From assembly GCA_017562135.1 (NCBI GenBank), contig QEYB01000952.1:390063-454062 (forward strand): a stretch of DNA of 64,000 nucleotides, read 5' to 3'. A program made the translations under genes and the position numbers. Source of the stretch: Dipylidium caninum. Taxonomy: Eukaryota > Platyhelminthes > Cestoda > Cyclophyllidea > Dipylidiidae. Every line of letters starts with the position of its first letter. Position 1 is the stretch's first letter. Positions 14,601 through 28,500 of this stretch are shown one piece after another. The notes under the pieces were generated by a model, which ran no database searches, had not been told where the DNA came from, and was given only the letters and a program-made list of their open reading frames with translations.

Positions 14601-17369
14601 CAGTGTTTTCCCTTGTTAAAGGAGGCGTTAAAACCCCTAAAAATTATTATGTGCTAACAAGGAACACTTGAGCTCTCGTTTTCTCCTTCGCCCCATTTCG
14701 CCTGCCCATTCATACCGCAAAAGGTTCATTTGCAACCTTGGTATGCAAACATGTTTTAATTTAAGGCGGATGTCTGCCTGCGGCGAACGCGATCGGAACT
14801 TGTTCATTCACCTCTCCTACTAAATTAGGAAACCACGTATCAGTGCCAACACATTTGGACGTTCGTCATGCCGTACTGCTCAGCTAAACAGCCCTCTCTA
14901 TGTCGAGTTTACTTAAAAAGTACACCGAACAGGTGTAAAAGTAGGCTATCGCCTGAGACACCCTCGCATATACTACTATGTCCTTATGAGTAGAAAACCC
15001 TGTTCCTCATCGGACCCTCATCGATTTGGAGAGTGAACTTGGACAGAGGAGCATTCTATTGGGTGAACAGTCACTATCAACGTAGGTTGCATGGACCGTG
15101 ATATGATGATTCCACAGGTGGCCGTCCGTTGCCGCTACTGATTTCATAAGGGACCGAAGAGTATATAATGCGTGGAATTATTTTCAATGCGAACACAATG
15201 GTGCCCCGTTAAGTAGTCACAGGCGCTATTTGTAGGTGACATCGCTTTATCTAATGGGCAAAATTTTTGAGGACAGGGAAAAACCTCGCCACACCCACAA
15301 GCTCTCATTGGACGTCGGCAGCTTGCTTTATGTTGCCTGACCTGCAAATCTGCCTCCAGCATCCTAATTTTAATGAAGTCTGCAAATACCTCCTCAGCAC
15401 GCCCTGGTACACGACCTATTTCCGCCAAAGCGAGTCTTGCGCCGATGACCCAGCTCACAGCCTTGTAAATAGTGGAAGAGGGACGAGTTAGTCACGACGG
15501 TGAGATTAGTGATCAGCATGCCACAACCCTAAAGACGATGAAGTTTTTTTGGCTCCGACCTAAGAGCGAGCACACACCCCTGCGTCCTCTTGCTCCCATT
15601 GCGCCGCCCCATTATTGCAGGCCACTTGACAGTTAATTGACACCTTTCCCGTCTCTGCACCCACAAAGTAGTGGAGTCATTATGCCAGTTGTGGGTAGCA
15701 GTGTTTTTCCAATGGTGTGACGAGTTAACGCAGCCTTCTGCACATAACAGGGCCCCTCCGGTTTCTCTTAGCCAACAGAGCCACAAATGAAGGACTGCTT
15801 CACCAAATAGACAAGTATTCGCTTGTTGTAGTGTTGCTTTCGTTGAAATTGATTCAATCACGCCTTATTCTGATACATTTCGATCTCGACCAGTGTCGCA
15901 TTCCCTAACAAAATGGATTTCTGTATGGGCGCAGTTGAATCTACTGGATTACAAACATCATAAGTGGTTTTGACCAAGATGCTGGAGGGCTTTCGATTGG
16001 GGTATTCACCACTTCTTGCTGAAGCAGTGGATGACGAAAGTGAACAAGTTCACTAACGAAGTAGGAGCATGCTTGTGCAAAGAAAAAAAAAATATTAGAG
16101 ATTCTCAGCTTGCCATCTCATTAAATGGGCGCAACTTCAGCTTTACGTGTCAGCACACCGGTCGTCACTCCAAGCCTGCTTCGAGGCTTCGGTTGGGGTC
16201 GTGTGAGCACAAGGCTTTTTGTGCCAGACCGCCTTCTTCTCCATTGACTAACCTCCTCTCATTCACCGGAACACTTCTGTGGCGGAATAATTGCTTTAGC
16301 GTTAACTGTACAATGACTTTTTCTGTCCTAAAAAGCCTGTGGCCACAAAATCTTTTCCCAAGAGCTTCCCATTTCTTCACCGTATTCATGGTGCGAAACT
16401 CCTTTTGGCTAGGTTAGCTTGAACATATGAAACCCGCCCCCAAACAATGTTTCCTTTACTACCGTTGCAGAGACGATGTAAGACAAGTTTCAGTATTTCT
16501 TCTACTTCCGTTTACAAGCCAGAGGCGGGCACGCTTCACATCCCTTTTGGGACCGGACGAGGATGGTTCGACTACGAATGCTGAAATTGTGAAATTAATC
16601 CCACTAACTGAAGTCGATCCTCTTTTTATGGCTGGTGACGTACGTCTTTGTTTGAAGCGACACACATCCGCTCGACATACTTTTCAAGTGGCCAGGGGTG
16701 TCACCTTCCCCCTCCACTTGCCCCAGAACGCCAGCAGAGCGATGGCGCTGTTTGCCATAGCCACCCGTTGAGAAAATAATGTGGTACTTCTGCGTATGTA
16801 CCAGGGTAGCCTTTCTACACTGCGATTCACGTTTCTAACTGCAGTGGTGAATCAAGGCTAATTTATGCGGATTTGCCATGGGGGAAGCACTTGGGCAGTC
16901 ACTGGCCTCCTCGTAATTTCCATAACCATTCATACAGCCCACTTTCGTGACTGTAAAGGCAAGGAAGAGCCCACTTTAGATGGTGGCGACGGCAGGCGGT
17001 GCCTTGCTCGATGCAAGCCCTTATGCGCCAGGGTATCCTTGGCAGCAGATCGTAAACCTGCACGAAATCTTTGTTTTTCTGGGTCTAAGCCTTAGAAAGC
17101 CAATTAAAATGGATCATATCGCATTTCCCCCTGGCATATGCAAACTATGGAGTAAAGGTAATGCTGCTGACATTCGAACAGTGCTACAGTCCCAACGCTT
17201 TGCACATTTTGGCAAATGACTCCCCTTCCTCCCCTGTGTCACGTGGTTGAACGTGCGAACCGAACTCGTCGCATGCTAATCATTTCATATGTTAGAAAAT
17301 GTTTTGATTTCGCATCAAGCTGTGATCTAAGGGAGAAGGCAGTCATCCGTGCCTGGAGGAGCATTTCTA

Positions 17370-17388
17370 GGGGGGGGGGGGGGGGGGG
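17370..17388 (+). repeat. Poly-G tract (19 G)
   Basis: An uninterrupted run of 19 G. It could form G-quadruplex structure and is a likely site of length error in the assembly. A second run of 13 G is at 9,763-9,775. Confidence 0.9.
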
Positions 17389-17559
17389 TAGAGTTTAATC
17401 TGTATTCCTTTTTGGACCAATGATCTGTAAAATTTGTGCCGGTAGAGTGGACAGATTTCCTTTGAGGGCGCCCGCAAAGACCGCCTAAGAGGAACAATGA
17501 GAGGAGCCATCCGTTCGCCTTGAGTTGACGTCAGGGCGCCCGAGACCCCCACGAGCTGC

Positions 17560-17950
17560 GGGTGCTTGCGATTGGGCATTGGCAGCACCGTGAGACGGAC
17601 ACGCGAGTGCGCGCGTGCGTGCGTGCGAGCGTGGAGGTGCGCGCCGGAGGAAGGGCCCATCGCCTTTCCTGGACGGTGCGTGCCTGCGTGCGCGTGCACG
17701 CGCGGCGGGGCGGGGCGGGGCGTTGCCTCACATCGATCGGCTTCGGACTACGCGTCGGCGGCAGACCCGCTGCCCCTTCCGTCTCCCGCGCCAGCATTTC
17801 GTGGCTGCCTCGCGCGGAGTGCGTTGGTTCCTTGCCTGCGCGCGCGCCCTGGTCGTGGTTCAGTGCGAACACAGTACCGCTGCCCCGGGAGAGGGAGAAG
17901 AACGCGCGATCCCGCATACAAACTCAAGCTCAGGGCAGACGTGAGCGCGT
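17560..17950 (+). promoter_or_regulatory. CpG-dense block, possible alternative promoter or 5' UTR
   Basis: About 390 bp with very high GC and many CpG dinucleotides, including GTGCGCGC-type runs, stands out against moderate-GC flanks. Overlapping frames on both strands are open, as high GC makes likely, so I do not call a protein. It lies 1.2 kb before the ankyrin N-terminal exon and ends near a donor-like GAC|GTGAGC at 17,940. A 5' non-coding exon or promoter is plausible, but no transcript evidence is available. Confidence 0.3.
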
Positions 17951-19109
17951 TACCCAGGCATCGGCCGCTCTTCTACTCACGTTCACTTTTCCCATCGGCT
18001 TCGCCACCCTTACATGCTTGGCATTCTGTTCTAAGGATTACAGTTGATGCGTAAAGGGAAGATGGTTGAGACTTTCAACTCGCTTGACGCATCCCATGTG
18101 AGTAATTCGCACTCATTTTTCGTGCCTGTTGACTCTTCTTTCACTCATGCTTTTACTAGCACTTTGCCGCTTACTCTGGAAGTTATGAGTTGCTGGCATT
18201 TTCTTAAGTGCCCAACAGCCTGAGAGAATCTGTATCTGCTCTTCATGTCACTCGGGCCAGAACGCTTTCTGCCGCAACTCCTTCGTTTCTCTAAGCGAAC
18301 TCGTTAGTAGTCTACTGTGTCTGGAGCAGAACAAAATTGCTTTCCTTTATTCCCCAAGGCCTTCAGATCTGTTTAATTCACGACTACTCGGATTATATCG
18401 CAGAAAAAATACGTTCCATTAAATAGTGGGAGAAATGGTTGAGAGAAAGTCTCTCTTGTCCTAAAAGCTTAGAATGCACCGTCAAACTCTTGAAAAGTGA
18501 ATTTGATCCGCAGCTAACGCCGAGTCTCGAGAATGCCTCAGTTAATAAGACCGTAAATAAACGAACTGAAAGGTAAAACAAAGGATGCTGCCTAAGCAGG
18601 AAAAGTGGGGATGGAGTAAGAGTCCAAGCCGATCAAATCCCCTACATCCAGGACGGAATAGCAGTTTGTTCCTCCCGCGGTCGGAGCCTCGTTCCTTCGG
18701 ACCTCCCCGTGCACGTAATTGGCAGCGAGCTTGGCGTGCTGCCGATGTGCGGCGCAGTAGCTGCCTGGGTCGAGGAGTTTCTCGCTTCACTACACACACT
18801 TTTATGCAAGGAATGAGTTATCGCACACACCTGCACGCATGCACTCACAGTTAGAAATATGGATTGTGTGTGAGTGGGCGTGTGTGCGGGTGTGTGAATG
18901 TCATGTCTAATAAGAATGCTCTCTTGGTCTCATTGGTTCACTTTACTTCCAAAGCTTTGTGCTTGCGCTCTTTCGGAAGCTGCAAATTTTTAGCCTTCTC
19001 GCCATTACTGATTGACACTCAGTAACTCACAGTGAGAAATTGTGTGCATACACAGCGGGAGAGTGTGAAGAGGAATTCAAAAAATATTCCCTAATTTCGT
19101 CAATTGGCG

Positions 19110-19541
19110 ATGATTACCGAGGCCTCCAAGACTTTTTCCGCCCGAACGGTGGAACGAAAGCCCCGACGGAGCGCCTCTTTCACCGCCTGTTTCCCCACCA
19201 GAAAGAGTATCCGCCAGTGGGAGAGAGAGGACCTTCTCAAACGCATTGAGCGCAATTCTAACCGTCAATGTTTTACACTTCCCCCCATTCTCTCGCGCAA
19301 TTCCCACACCATCGCCTCGGACGACATCCCTGTTCCTGCCACCGCCATACCCGCGGTACGCAAAACCACCCCAACATCACATCGCACGTGGAATTTGATG
19401 TTCGGATGGCACCGCGGTCGGCGTCGCGGGCGAAAACAGGCGGAGAATAATCAAAACTTCCTACGGGCGGCCCGATCTGGAAATATTGGGAAGATAACCG
19501 AATATCTCAATAGCAATGTCGATGTCAACGCCGTCAGCTCG
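19110..19541 (+). CDS. ANK: Ankyrin exon: N-terminus and ankyrin repeat 1
   Basis: 144 codons from ATG 19,110 to donor G|GTAAGT at 19,541 (phase 0). The first 110 residues are basic and Ser/Thr-rich (for example [12 protein letters not shown] and HRGRRRGRK) and longer than the short N-terminus of vertebrate ankyrins. The end, [19 protein letters not shown], is the family-typical incomplete first repeat. The frame is open only from 19,095, so either this ATG is the true start of one isoform or a phase-0 acceptor at 19,121 or 19,130 joins an upstream exon. The split is not resolved. Confidence 0.85.
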
Positions 19542-22500
19542 GTAAGTATAACTATTCTGGAACGGAGAATGGCAGTGCACCATGTGGAGTATCTGGGGAG
19601 GAGCGAAAGCACAGTTTTACCTCACAGTCTGTCTTAATGTCAGGTGCATGAATGACCCGGGACTATGTGCTCCCAAAGAAAAACGAAGATCGTCGCTCAG
19701 CTTTTTTTCCGTAATAAGGAAAGAAGACTATGGTTGTTGAGCCCATTCGTGGTCTGTGGATGACCCTAATTTTGTATACCTCAGAGTCAAGCTATAAATG
19801 CAAAAATGTGCGATGTAAGTCCTGCCCAATTCAGGCGAGGACATCCCACTTTCATAGCGATAGCGACGCCAGGCTAACTTTTCTGAGAAGTAGCCTTGAC
19901 AACAAGGGCTTTTTAGGTCTCCTTCCGCTGATCTTTTCCCACAGTAGAAGACGACTTCCACATTCTGCTGGTTCGCGGTTCAGGACTCGGGAACCGAACT
20001 GTTAAGTTGTCTGAAGCCGATTTAGCCTCGCGGGTGGGGAGTGAATCCACACATCTGCTTCAGAGTGCACCGGAGAGGCGTATAACAACGGTTTTTACGA
20101 TCAGATTATGAGAGAACAGGCATTCTCTAAGGATCGTTAATTTGGCAAGGTTGAGAAGAGGGCTGATGCTGCTCCATTCTTGTTTGAGCTCTCTACGATG
20201 AAGAGTGCACTTTTGACTTTGCGTTCCTTGCGCCACCCTGAATATGCCTGCCCCATTAAAAGTGCGACTCCACCGTCCTCTTCAATGCAACCAAGTGAAT
20301 TAAAGTAGACTTCTAAGGCGGCAGTGGGTAAATAGTTAAAATAATCAGATTAAACGAGTCAATGAGTTGATATGGCAGGAGACCGAGATTCATCGTGGTG
20401 CACCCGAGGAGCAATGCAACAGCTTTTGACTTCACTCTAGTCCCCTAGTCGGAAGGAGGGCCTCGAAGTGTGTTTGGTTTCACACAAATGCCTAAGAGGG
20501 AATTCTCCCCTCCCATTTGTCTTCTGTCACCTCGTTTCCCAGCCTTTGGAACAAGATAACAATTAGCCTTTCCCACAACGCGGCTCAGAAGTCGCTTTAC
20601 TTAGGGCAGGAATGTGTTGTTTGTGGTGTACGATGCCCACACCGCCGAGGGCGTCGTTTGCGCTGAATGACTTCGCCCAACCGCGTCAGCAGCAACAGCG
20701 GCCCACGCGGTGAGTCAGTGGCGCACCGCCGTCCGAGCGGGCTGTCGCACTGCGTCGCCGTCGCCGTCGCCGTCCACGTCGCCGCGCCATGGCACGGCAC
20801 GGCACGGCACGGCACGGCACGGCACGGCACGGCATGGCATGGCATGGCACGGGTGGCCGAGGCCAGAAGACGTGAGCAAGCTTTAAAATGACTGAGGAGA
20901 GCGTTTTCCTCATTTTACCACTCCTTTAAAAAGTGAATGGACTCGGATGTGGGTGACGCCACTAGCTTCTCCACTTCCTTAAATATCGGTTTAAGTTGTA
21001 CAGATTTTTCTTAACTAGTCTTTAATTGAGAAAAGAGGAAAGCAAACGCCAGTTTAACGTCAACCGCGAGGTTCGGTAACCATCTCCTAAGGCTAGTAAT
21101 AAAAACCCAGGGGCAAACGAAGTTGTACAGAGTTTTTTTCTGAAACGGGCGCTGGATTCGCGCCAGCCTGGGACTACGCCAGAATGTATTTGTTCATCGC
21201 CACAGTCGCCTGGTTTGGTGGGTGTTTAAATCTCGCCTTTGGGCTAGGTTTCAGGAAAGGTGTCTGACGGCAAAATGTTTGTCGTCTGAGATAATGGCGG
21301 CACTACCCTTGTTCCGCGCCTGGAACAATGGGAAAGCGGAAGTTAAAGAAGTTAATCAACTCCCAATCGAAACTGCCTTAATTAATTAATAAAGTATTTG
21401 TTAAATATCTCAATGAGTGAAATCAGGGAGCTCATTATTTGTTCTTTAGTTTGTCTTACCAAAAGTAAATGTAGCGCAGATTTGCCCAAATGCCACTACT
21501 TGTCCGCTGCGGCGATCTCCACAATCTTTCGCCTTTAATAAGTAAATGGGAACCCGGTTATTGCCCGGAACTCGCAGAGGTGATAAGGGATAAGAGCATG
21601 GTTAAGGTTTTTTATGTTATCCTCCCTCAATGCTCTTTTCTTTTCCATTGAAGCTTGTGCTAGCTAGAAAAGTGCATCCTGTGGATTTCTCAGAAGGCTT
21701 TTGGGTCGGCATGGGACTGATATTTTTGAGATATCCAGGGTGAACGAGGCACCTGTGGAGCTCTTCGAGGCGGTTGAGGTCTGGGTCCTGACATTTAAGC
21801 TATTGGAAGGTACTGGGCAGTGCCCGACCAGCCTCTGCCTTTTTAACTAACAAGACACGCAGTTCGGGAGCAGAAACCTTGTGCAAATCGAGAGGAGCCC
21901 GAGGTATAATCTCGCGATAAGCAGAGCGCTTAGACTTCGAGTTCTTTGGATGGGAGGCTCCAGAAAAGCTATATTATAGCTGCACAGGCACTGATGAAAG
22001 CAATGGGAGTATGCTTACCAATATTACGGCCTTGTAGAACGGACTGAACGCCCTCCACTTGGCCTCGAGGGAGGGTCACCTGCCCATCGTTCGGTTGCTC
22101 CTGGATCATCACGCAGCAATCGATGCAAAGACGAACCGCGGCAACACTGCTCTCCACATTGCCAGTCTCGCTGGGCGGAGCGAGATCATCCACCTTCTCG
22201 TGGAACGAGGCGCCGATGTAAACGCCAGATCCCAGGTTTGTTAGCATTCCTCCTCCTTCTCAGGTAGATACCTTTTGGTAGAGCGCACCTTTCCTCCCAA
22301 CTCCGGTTACGGCAACTTCAGTCTAACACTACCGCCTCTTAAAGGTGGATTTTCAAATTTCTCATAAAGTGGGTAATATGGAATATCCGTGCGACTGCAG
22401 CACACATATCCCACTGGTGACTTTCCTTGTCCAAACCATTTATTTGGCGTTTTATAAAACCCTATAGTCGGGTACTTGCCCCCCTTGTCATGCTCAAATA

Positions 22501-25500
22501 TCCAACTGACAGTGAACAGGAGAGCATCGCATTTTGCATCTAACGCGATGTCTGGCGCGGGAAACTTCCGTCTCCCAGATGCCTGATGTCATCCAGCAGT
22601 TGGAATTAAAATGTTTGCATGAAAGGCAAAAAAGGCCCAAGGCCAGGCACCAATGCAGGTGGGTATGCGCACTCTACCTTTCGACGTAGTCTTGCGAATT
22701 TTAGAATATGTGGTATTGAGACGCGTGTAATGAGAGTCACTTAAGTCTGGCAGTTGTGTGCGCGTTAAAGGCCACCAGAACCTGACGGGGAATTCTCTCT
22801 TCTCCATCGGTCTTGTCATGTGCACCGCGGTGAAAAACCACGGCTTTTGGCATGCTATGTGCACAAATCCACTCTCAATTCGGGATGCTCGAAGTGGAGT
22901 GCCACCGACTCTTCCAAGACTCGGGTAGTCCTCGGGTCTGGCGAACTTATCATCCTGACGCACTGCGAAAGTGGAAATCAGCCTCCCCCGCGGTGCCAAG
23001 GGGGCGCAGTGAGGCGGCATTTTTGCCCTGAGCCCATCTCACGTAATGACATTTATGTTCGGCTATAGTCGGTTTTCCTACACAGAGCATGCTCGTCTTT
23101 TTGTCTGACTTAATTGCCGAATTGGGAGGTGCCACTCGTCGCGGATACCCATTTTCACTACTGCTCCAGCTACTGCGTGCTCGAGTGCTCGCGTAAGCTA
23201 ATGTTCCTTAATTGAGTCTATTTACTCGCTTTTCCTTGCAGAACGGATTTACTCCACTCTACATGGCGGCCCAGGAGAATCATGCAGACATCGTTGAATA
23301 CTTGCTGAACAAGGGGGCCGACCAAGCCTTGGCGACAGATGTAAGATTTGGGTCTGGGCTTGGTGGTCTGCTCGTTTCTGCCTCCACATAGAATAAGTCA
23401 TTGAGGCTTTACTGTCCGACACTCGAGGGGAAAGCCTTTCGAAACTGGTCTGTTGAACACTTGCTGCATCCCATTGTCTTTTCCACCAGTCTCTCGTCCG
23501 CTTTATTAACCATCAGCGCCACGGGGAGCACCATGGGGATTCCCCTCCTGGTAATATTCCTTACGGCTTAGTGGGTCGTTTCCCGAACACGATCTCGTGG
23601 AGCCCTTCCATTGTTTCATGATCGTGTTCAACTCCCTATCCTTGGCCTGTTGCGTCTCGTACAACGACGGTCGTGAGTAGAGGCATTCTTCGTTACTGCT
23701 CACCTCAGCAGCGCACAAGTGACGAGTGTTTAGTCAGCAGCCACATAAAGGACATGTAGCCAATAGGTCACACCCTCATTCTGAGGCCCCGCCTCAGGAT
23801 GATTGACGCCCCACGAGTTGTCATGGTGCGAGAGTTTGTCACTTTTGAGAAGTGCTGCTCAACCGAGCAAATACCGTGCAGTACACCACACCTTTCCTTT
23901 CACTGTAAAAGAGTCCACTGCCTATAACTCAGGCTGACTCAAATGAATTGTCATTATCCGCATGCAGCACGAAATTATTTTTGTGTATGCTTCGTCGTGT
24001 ACACTACAGCAGTGGACAGGGAACGCGATTATGCGGGCCTTGGCCCTTAATCCAAGACCGCGTTTCATGTTGTAGGCACTCTTGGTAAGTTAAGGGCTTC
24101 ACTTACGGTAGTCATGCGCTGAGATCATGTTTACCTGTCCATGTTGCATGGATAAAAGCGACACTGACAGCTATAGCAAGCACATCGTGAAATCTTTGGT
24201 GGGCGCCCTTTATAGGCTCTGATCATGAGGCCAACAGGGAGACGCAAGGACGTTTGAAAAGCAAATCCTCTTTCTCTTACACAGGACGGCTTCACCCCTC
24301 TGGCCGTGGCCCTCCAGCTCTGTCATGACTCAGTAGTTTCGTTGTTACTGGAACGAGATTCCGGTGGAAAGGGCCGCCTACCCGCGCTGCATGTTGCTGC
24401 AAAGAAGGATGACGTCCACGCCGTCTCCCTTCTACTAGCTAATAATGATATCAACGTGAATCACGCCTCCACGGTGAGTAGCCTCATTGAGGATAACTGC
24501 TCTTTCCTCGATTCCTGAGTGTTCAGGGGGAGGAGGACCTGTTCGCGCCCGAGGGATAGAGCGAGGACTTGCATCCATGCCTCCAAAACTAACGTAGACC
24601 TGTGCAAAGTGCGCGGACTATTGTGGCCTCAAGTTGCCGTCTGATGAATCTGTCAACGTCCACGCGCTCATCATTCGCATCTGATTCTTCTTTCTGACTA
24701 TACGTATACCAACACACCGCACGCTCTTTCGCTTAGTTTCAGCTTAAGACTTTTCAAACTCAATTAGAGAATATGCACAGCCTTTAATCAAAATCCTGTC
24801 GGCTTCTTCTTCACCCTGCCTCTGTAAGAGGCTGTACATCTTTGCAAAGTTGTTTTATTCCACACTGGTCAATTGTGCCGGTTTTGTGCTAGTGCACGCA
24901 GGCGGGACTGGACTTTTCCGAGAGGATCAATGAAAGCCTGCGTTTGATTGGCTGCGCGGCGGACGCAATCGCACCGCGCTTCCCTTCTCCTGCACCCTTT
25001 TGCCAAATGCGTGGAGTTGCAGCTTTTGTACACAAAACATCAATCACCGAAGCGTGCAGAGCTTTTACTGACCCCATTTGCTTCCCATTTGGTAGCTAAA
25101 CGCTCTCTCGAAGTAGGCGGTCACATAAACAAGGGGATCCATCCGTTTCGAGGGACAGTGATTTCCCCCACTTTGGGGAAAACCTGTAAAGGGTGTCCAT
25201 TGTGCCTCAAGACCATGCTCTTTTTTCACTCTTAACCAAGCGTACTGATTTCGGCAGATGAGATTTCATCTGACTAAAGTCTTAACACTCGGAAAAGTAA
25301 TTGACTTGACATCCCCTGCGAGTTTGTTTACCATCTGCATAATTAAAGTCCTAATTTTATTAGACAGACTTGGGAGCAGTAGGGAAAAACAAAGGGATAG
25401 GTTTTTATGAAATTCCCCGGTTCACGGTTTCCTCTCATATTAGAAAGGTCGAATTGCCCGACACTTAGGCGTGATTTCTCGAGGCCGAAAAAGCACCTTT

Positions 25501-28500
25501 TCAAATGTTCTGCAATTAAAGCACTCGATATATATGCTTCCGTTGTTCCCGGAGAGGAGAATTTCAACTGGCATAGTTTTGTATCATCACTTGTCATGGT
25601 TCAGGGGGAAACGCCTCTCGTGGGACACGACATCTGCTCCACAAGACCGTATGGGGGCGAAAGCTGTAGGTTCATGGCGGAGCTCACTAAGGCGTTTCCC
25701 GCATTTAAGTCCATCATGACAAGAGCACGACAAGTAGTGGCTCAAATGGCTGAGTTTCGCTTGGTTTTGTATGATGGTGCTACACGCTTCAATGAAGCTT
25801 CATGTCGCAGCTCTTTTCCCCTTGACCCATTAAACAGATGCCGGCCATTTCTCCTTTCCGTGCCTTCTCCTTTTCCATTTTCTGCTCACCATACGAGTAA
25901 AGCGTGACGTAAAGTTGCTTTAACTCGCAGTCCAGTTGAAGCTGTCTGTGCAGCGAAGCGAGGTTCTCCAGCCTGACTTGAATTGTGGAGTCGGACTACG
26001 ACCACCTGAGCGCGCTGGTGCACTGGGAGTTGGCGGCGAGGCAAGGGGCGCTGTGGAATTACTGCTGCGAACAGGACTTTTGGACATTTGACTAAGCATC
26101 TCGAAGTGTAGGGGAGTCTACGTTATGGACACGAATATTATGCTTAGAAAAAATGCAGCAGTTTCAACAGGGATGTCTATCAAGTCTACGATGTCAAACA
26201 ATGTGGTTTTCATCGCATTTATTTGAGAGGCTGGTTGCTCTCCCCACGCCAGTCAAACAAGTGTTTACCATCCCCTGAGTCTTCAGCAATGGGCCACGAC
26301 GACCGCAATTATTCTTCATTCCCTTTCAGCTTGGTTTTACCCCCCTGCATATCGCAGCACGGTACGGAAATTTGAAGGTCGCACGTGTCCTGATAAACAA
26401 CGGGGCCGACGTAAATTACTGTGCTAAAGTAAGTTCTGACCGTAGGCTTCTGGTCTCTTTACCACTTGGAATGCTACACTCTTGATGGTTGAAGTTGAGG
26501 GCGCTACGCTAATGAGATCTTTGGCTTGAGCGATTTATGCTGTGAGTGGGAACGAAGCTTCCCAACATTACAAAGTCCCGAAAAGGGGTTTTTTAAACAG
26601 GCTTAGAAAACCATCACTAGCGTTTGCCAATGCTATTTCAATCGAGACGATGTAGGAGGTATGTACAGGGATCCACGGTTGTAATTCACCTCAAAGGTCT
26701 AAAATCTGACAAAAATGGAAGCCACGTGTGTACTCAGGTTAAAAGCAATTCTTGCCCTGTTGCTGCAAAGTTCACATCTATTGAAATTCCGCCTCTTGTT
26801 GACTGCCGAAATGAATTTGTTGCCTCATGAGCACCTTGCGTTAAGCTACCTGTCCGAGCCCTTCCGGCATTGTGGCGGTAGCCAGCCAATAAGTTGCTAC
26901 CCGGTTATTCAGCGGGCCTCGCTGTCCCTTTCAGGACAGCATAACACCTCTTCACCTGGCGGCGAAGTGGGGCAAAGCAGAGATGACCCAGCTGCTGATC
27001 GAGAAGGGCGCTCAACTGGACGCGAGGACAAGAGACGGCCTAACGCCGATGCACACGGCGGCGCGGTCCGGCCACACCAACGTGCTCCAGGTCCTCCTCA
27101 ACGCAGGCGCCAGCATTACCGCCAAAACCAGGGTGAGCGGAATTTTGTCCCTTCTCCCTGTGGTCTGGGGTCTGTCTTCAGTCTTTAGACAAAGCTAATA
27201 TTCTATTTAGCATGCGACTGTCCAACCTCTGCCCTATCCACTACCTTAGTGGACAAGTCAGAGCAAAAGTATTCAGTGGGCTCCCAAAGGGTCCGTTTAG
27301 CCTAAGTAACGGCAACTAGACATTATCGTCGTCAACTCCGGTCTCACTCCCAGTCATACTTCCTCCACCCCAAACATTTGGGAAAAACGAAATGCAATGC
27401 GAGGTTGGTGTGAGCTGGAAATTCCCCAAAATGGCAAATAAATTCTACCCAGTGGCTTTGCAGCTCCTCTCCTCGTCACGCATTGCTAGCCAACCTTCAA
27501 CGCCGTTTACTCGAAAGTTTGGGCGACCAGACTGCAAAATCCTCTCCTAGTATTTGTTGGGTTGAACTTTTGCTAAGGTTAAATCAGCGATAAAAAGTTC
27601 GACACCTTGACACCACGGCCAGGGCGTATGGGGGAAATCAGTTTTCACACCGACTAGACCTTAGCTCGAGGCTATCTACTTAATCTACTTGGTTCCACTC
27701 TAAGGGAAAAGCCACTCCGTCTTATTTGAACCAGCATTATTGTCATTTGCTTCAGAACGGCTTCTCACCCCTCCACATGGCTGCCCAGAGCGACCACGCG
27801 GATACAGCCAAGTTGCTGCTGAACAAAGGATCACCACCAGATGATGTGACAATGGTAAGTCGCGTTGCGGAGTACGTTGTTCTCGTCTGCCACGACCAGC
27901 CCGAGGGCCTTTTCTATTCAGCAGTCAAGTCGGCATAATAAGTATGTCTTTGCGGATGATGGGAAAAAGTTCTGCCTGATCCACGGCCACGGGTAGGTAA
28001 GCGCGTAGGTGGTAGGTAGGAATGTTGTCTGGCACATTCAGTTTCCTTCCGGTCCATTGCAGGCGGGACGTAATTAGGGACGCAATTACGCGATTTTCCG
28101 CTCCTGCAGTCTGTCCGGAGCCTCGCGTTTTGTATGGTTTGGCCTCACACACATCTCGACCCCATCGTCCTGACCTTCCCATGACCTAATCATCGGCCAA
28201 ATCTTGACGTGTTTACTACCATGACGACATTATATATGACACAAGACGCCATCGCGTTTAATAACAACTCTCTGCGCGGTAATCAGCGGCGAGAACTGAC
28301 GCTGGACAGAGCCTACCATTTTGTGCCGCATCTTGTTTTCCGAGAGATCCCAACTACAACTTTACTTCCTTTTGCCACAAAATAAACCGACATCTATTGC
28401 CATGGGCTTTGCTAGGAGCATAATGACTAGGAAGGCATTCTGAATCTACTGTTCCCCTCAGGATTTCAGCCTTTTCTTTTATCCCTTTAAGGATTACTTG

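Larger units (their letters stand above)
8630..19109. other. 10.5-kb non-coding stretch (large intron or intergenic)
   Basis: No exon is recognised here. It contains a C11 run (8,992-9,002), a G13 run followed by GCG triplets (9,763-9,788), a G19 run (17,370-17,388), a CpG-dense block (about 17,560-17,950) and GT-rich sequence near 18,860-18,900. Open frames are short, overlap on both strands and lack motifs. If the 8,045 exon belongs to the ankyrin gene, this is its first intron. Confidence 0.5.

Noticed and set aside
17562..18054. Overlapping Arg/Ala/Cys-rich open frames of about 160 codons on the + strand and about 128 on the minus strand
   Set aside because: High GC and CpG content leaves frames open on both strands. 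No motif, and composition matches random GC-rich sequence.
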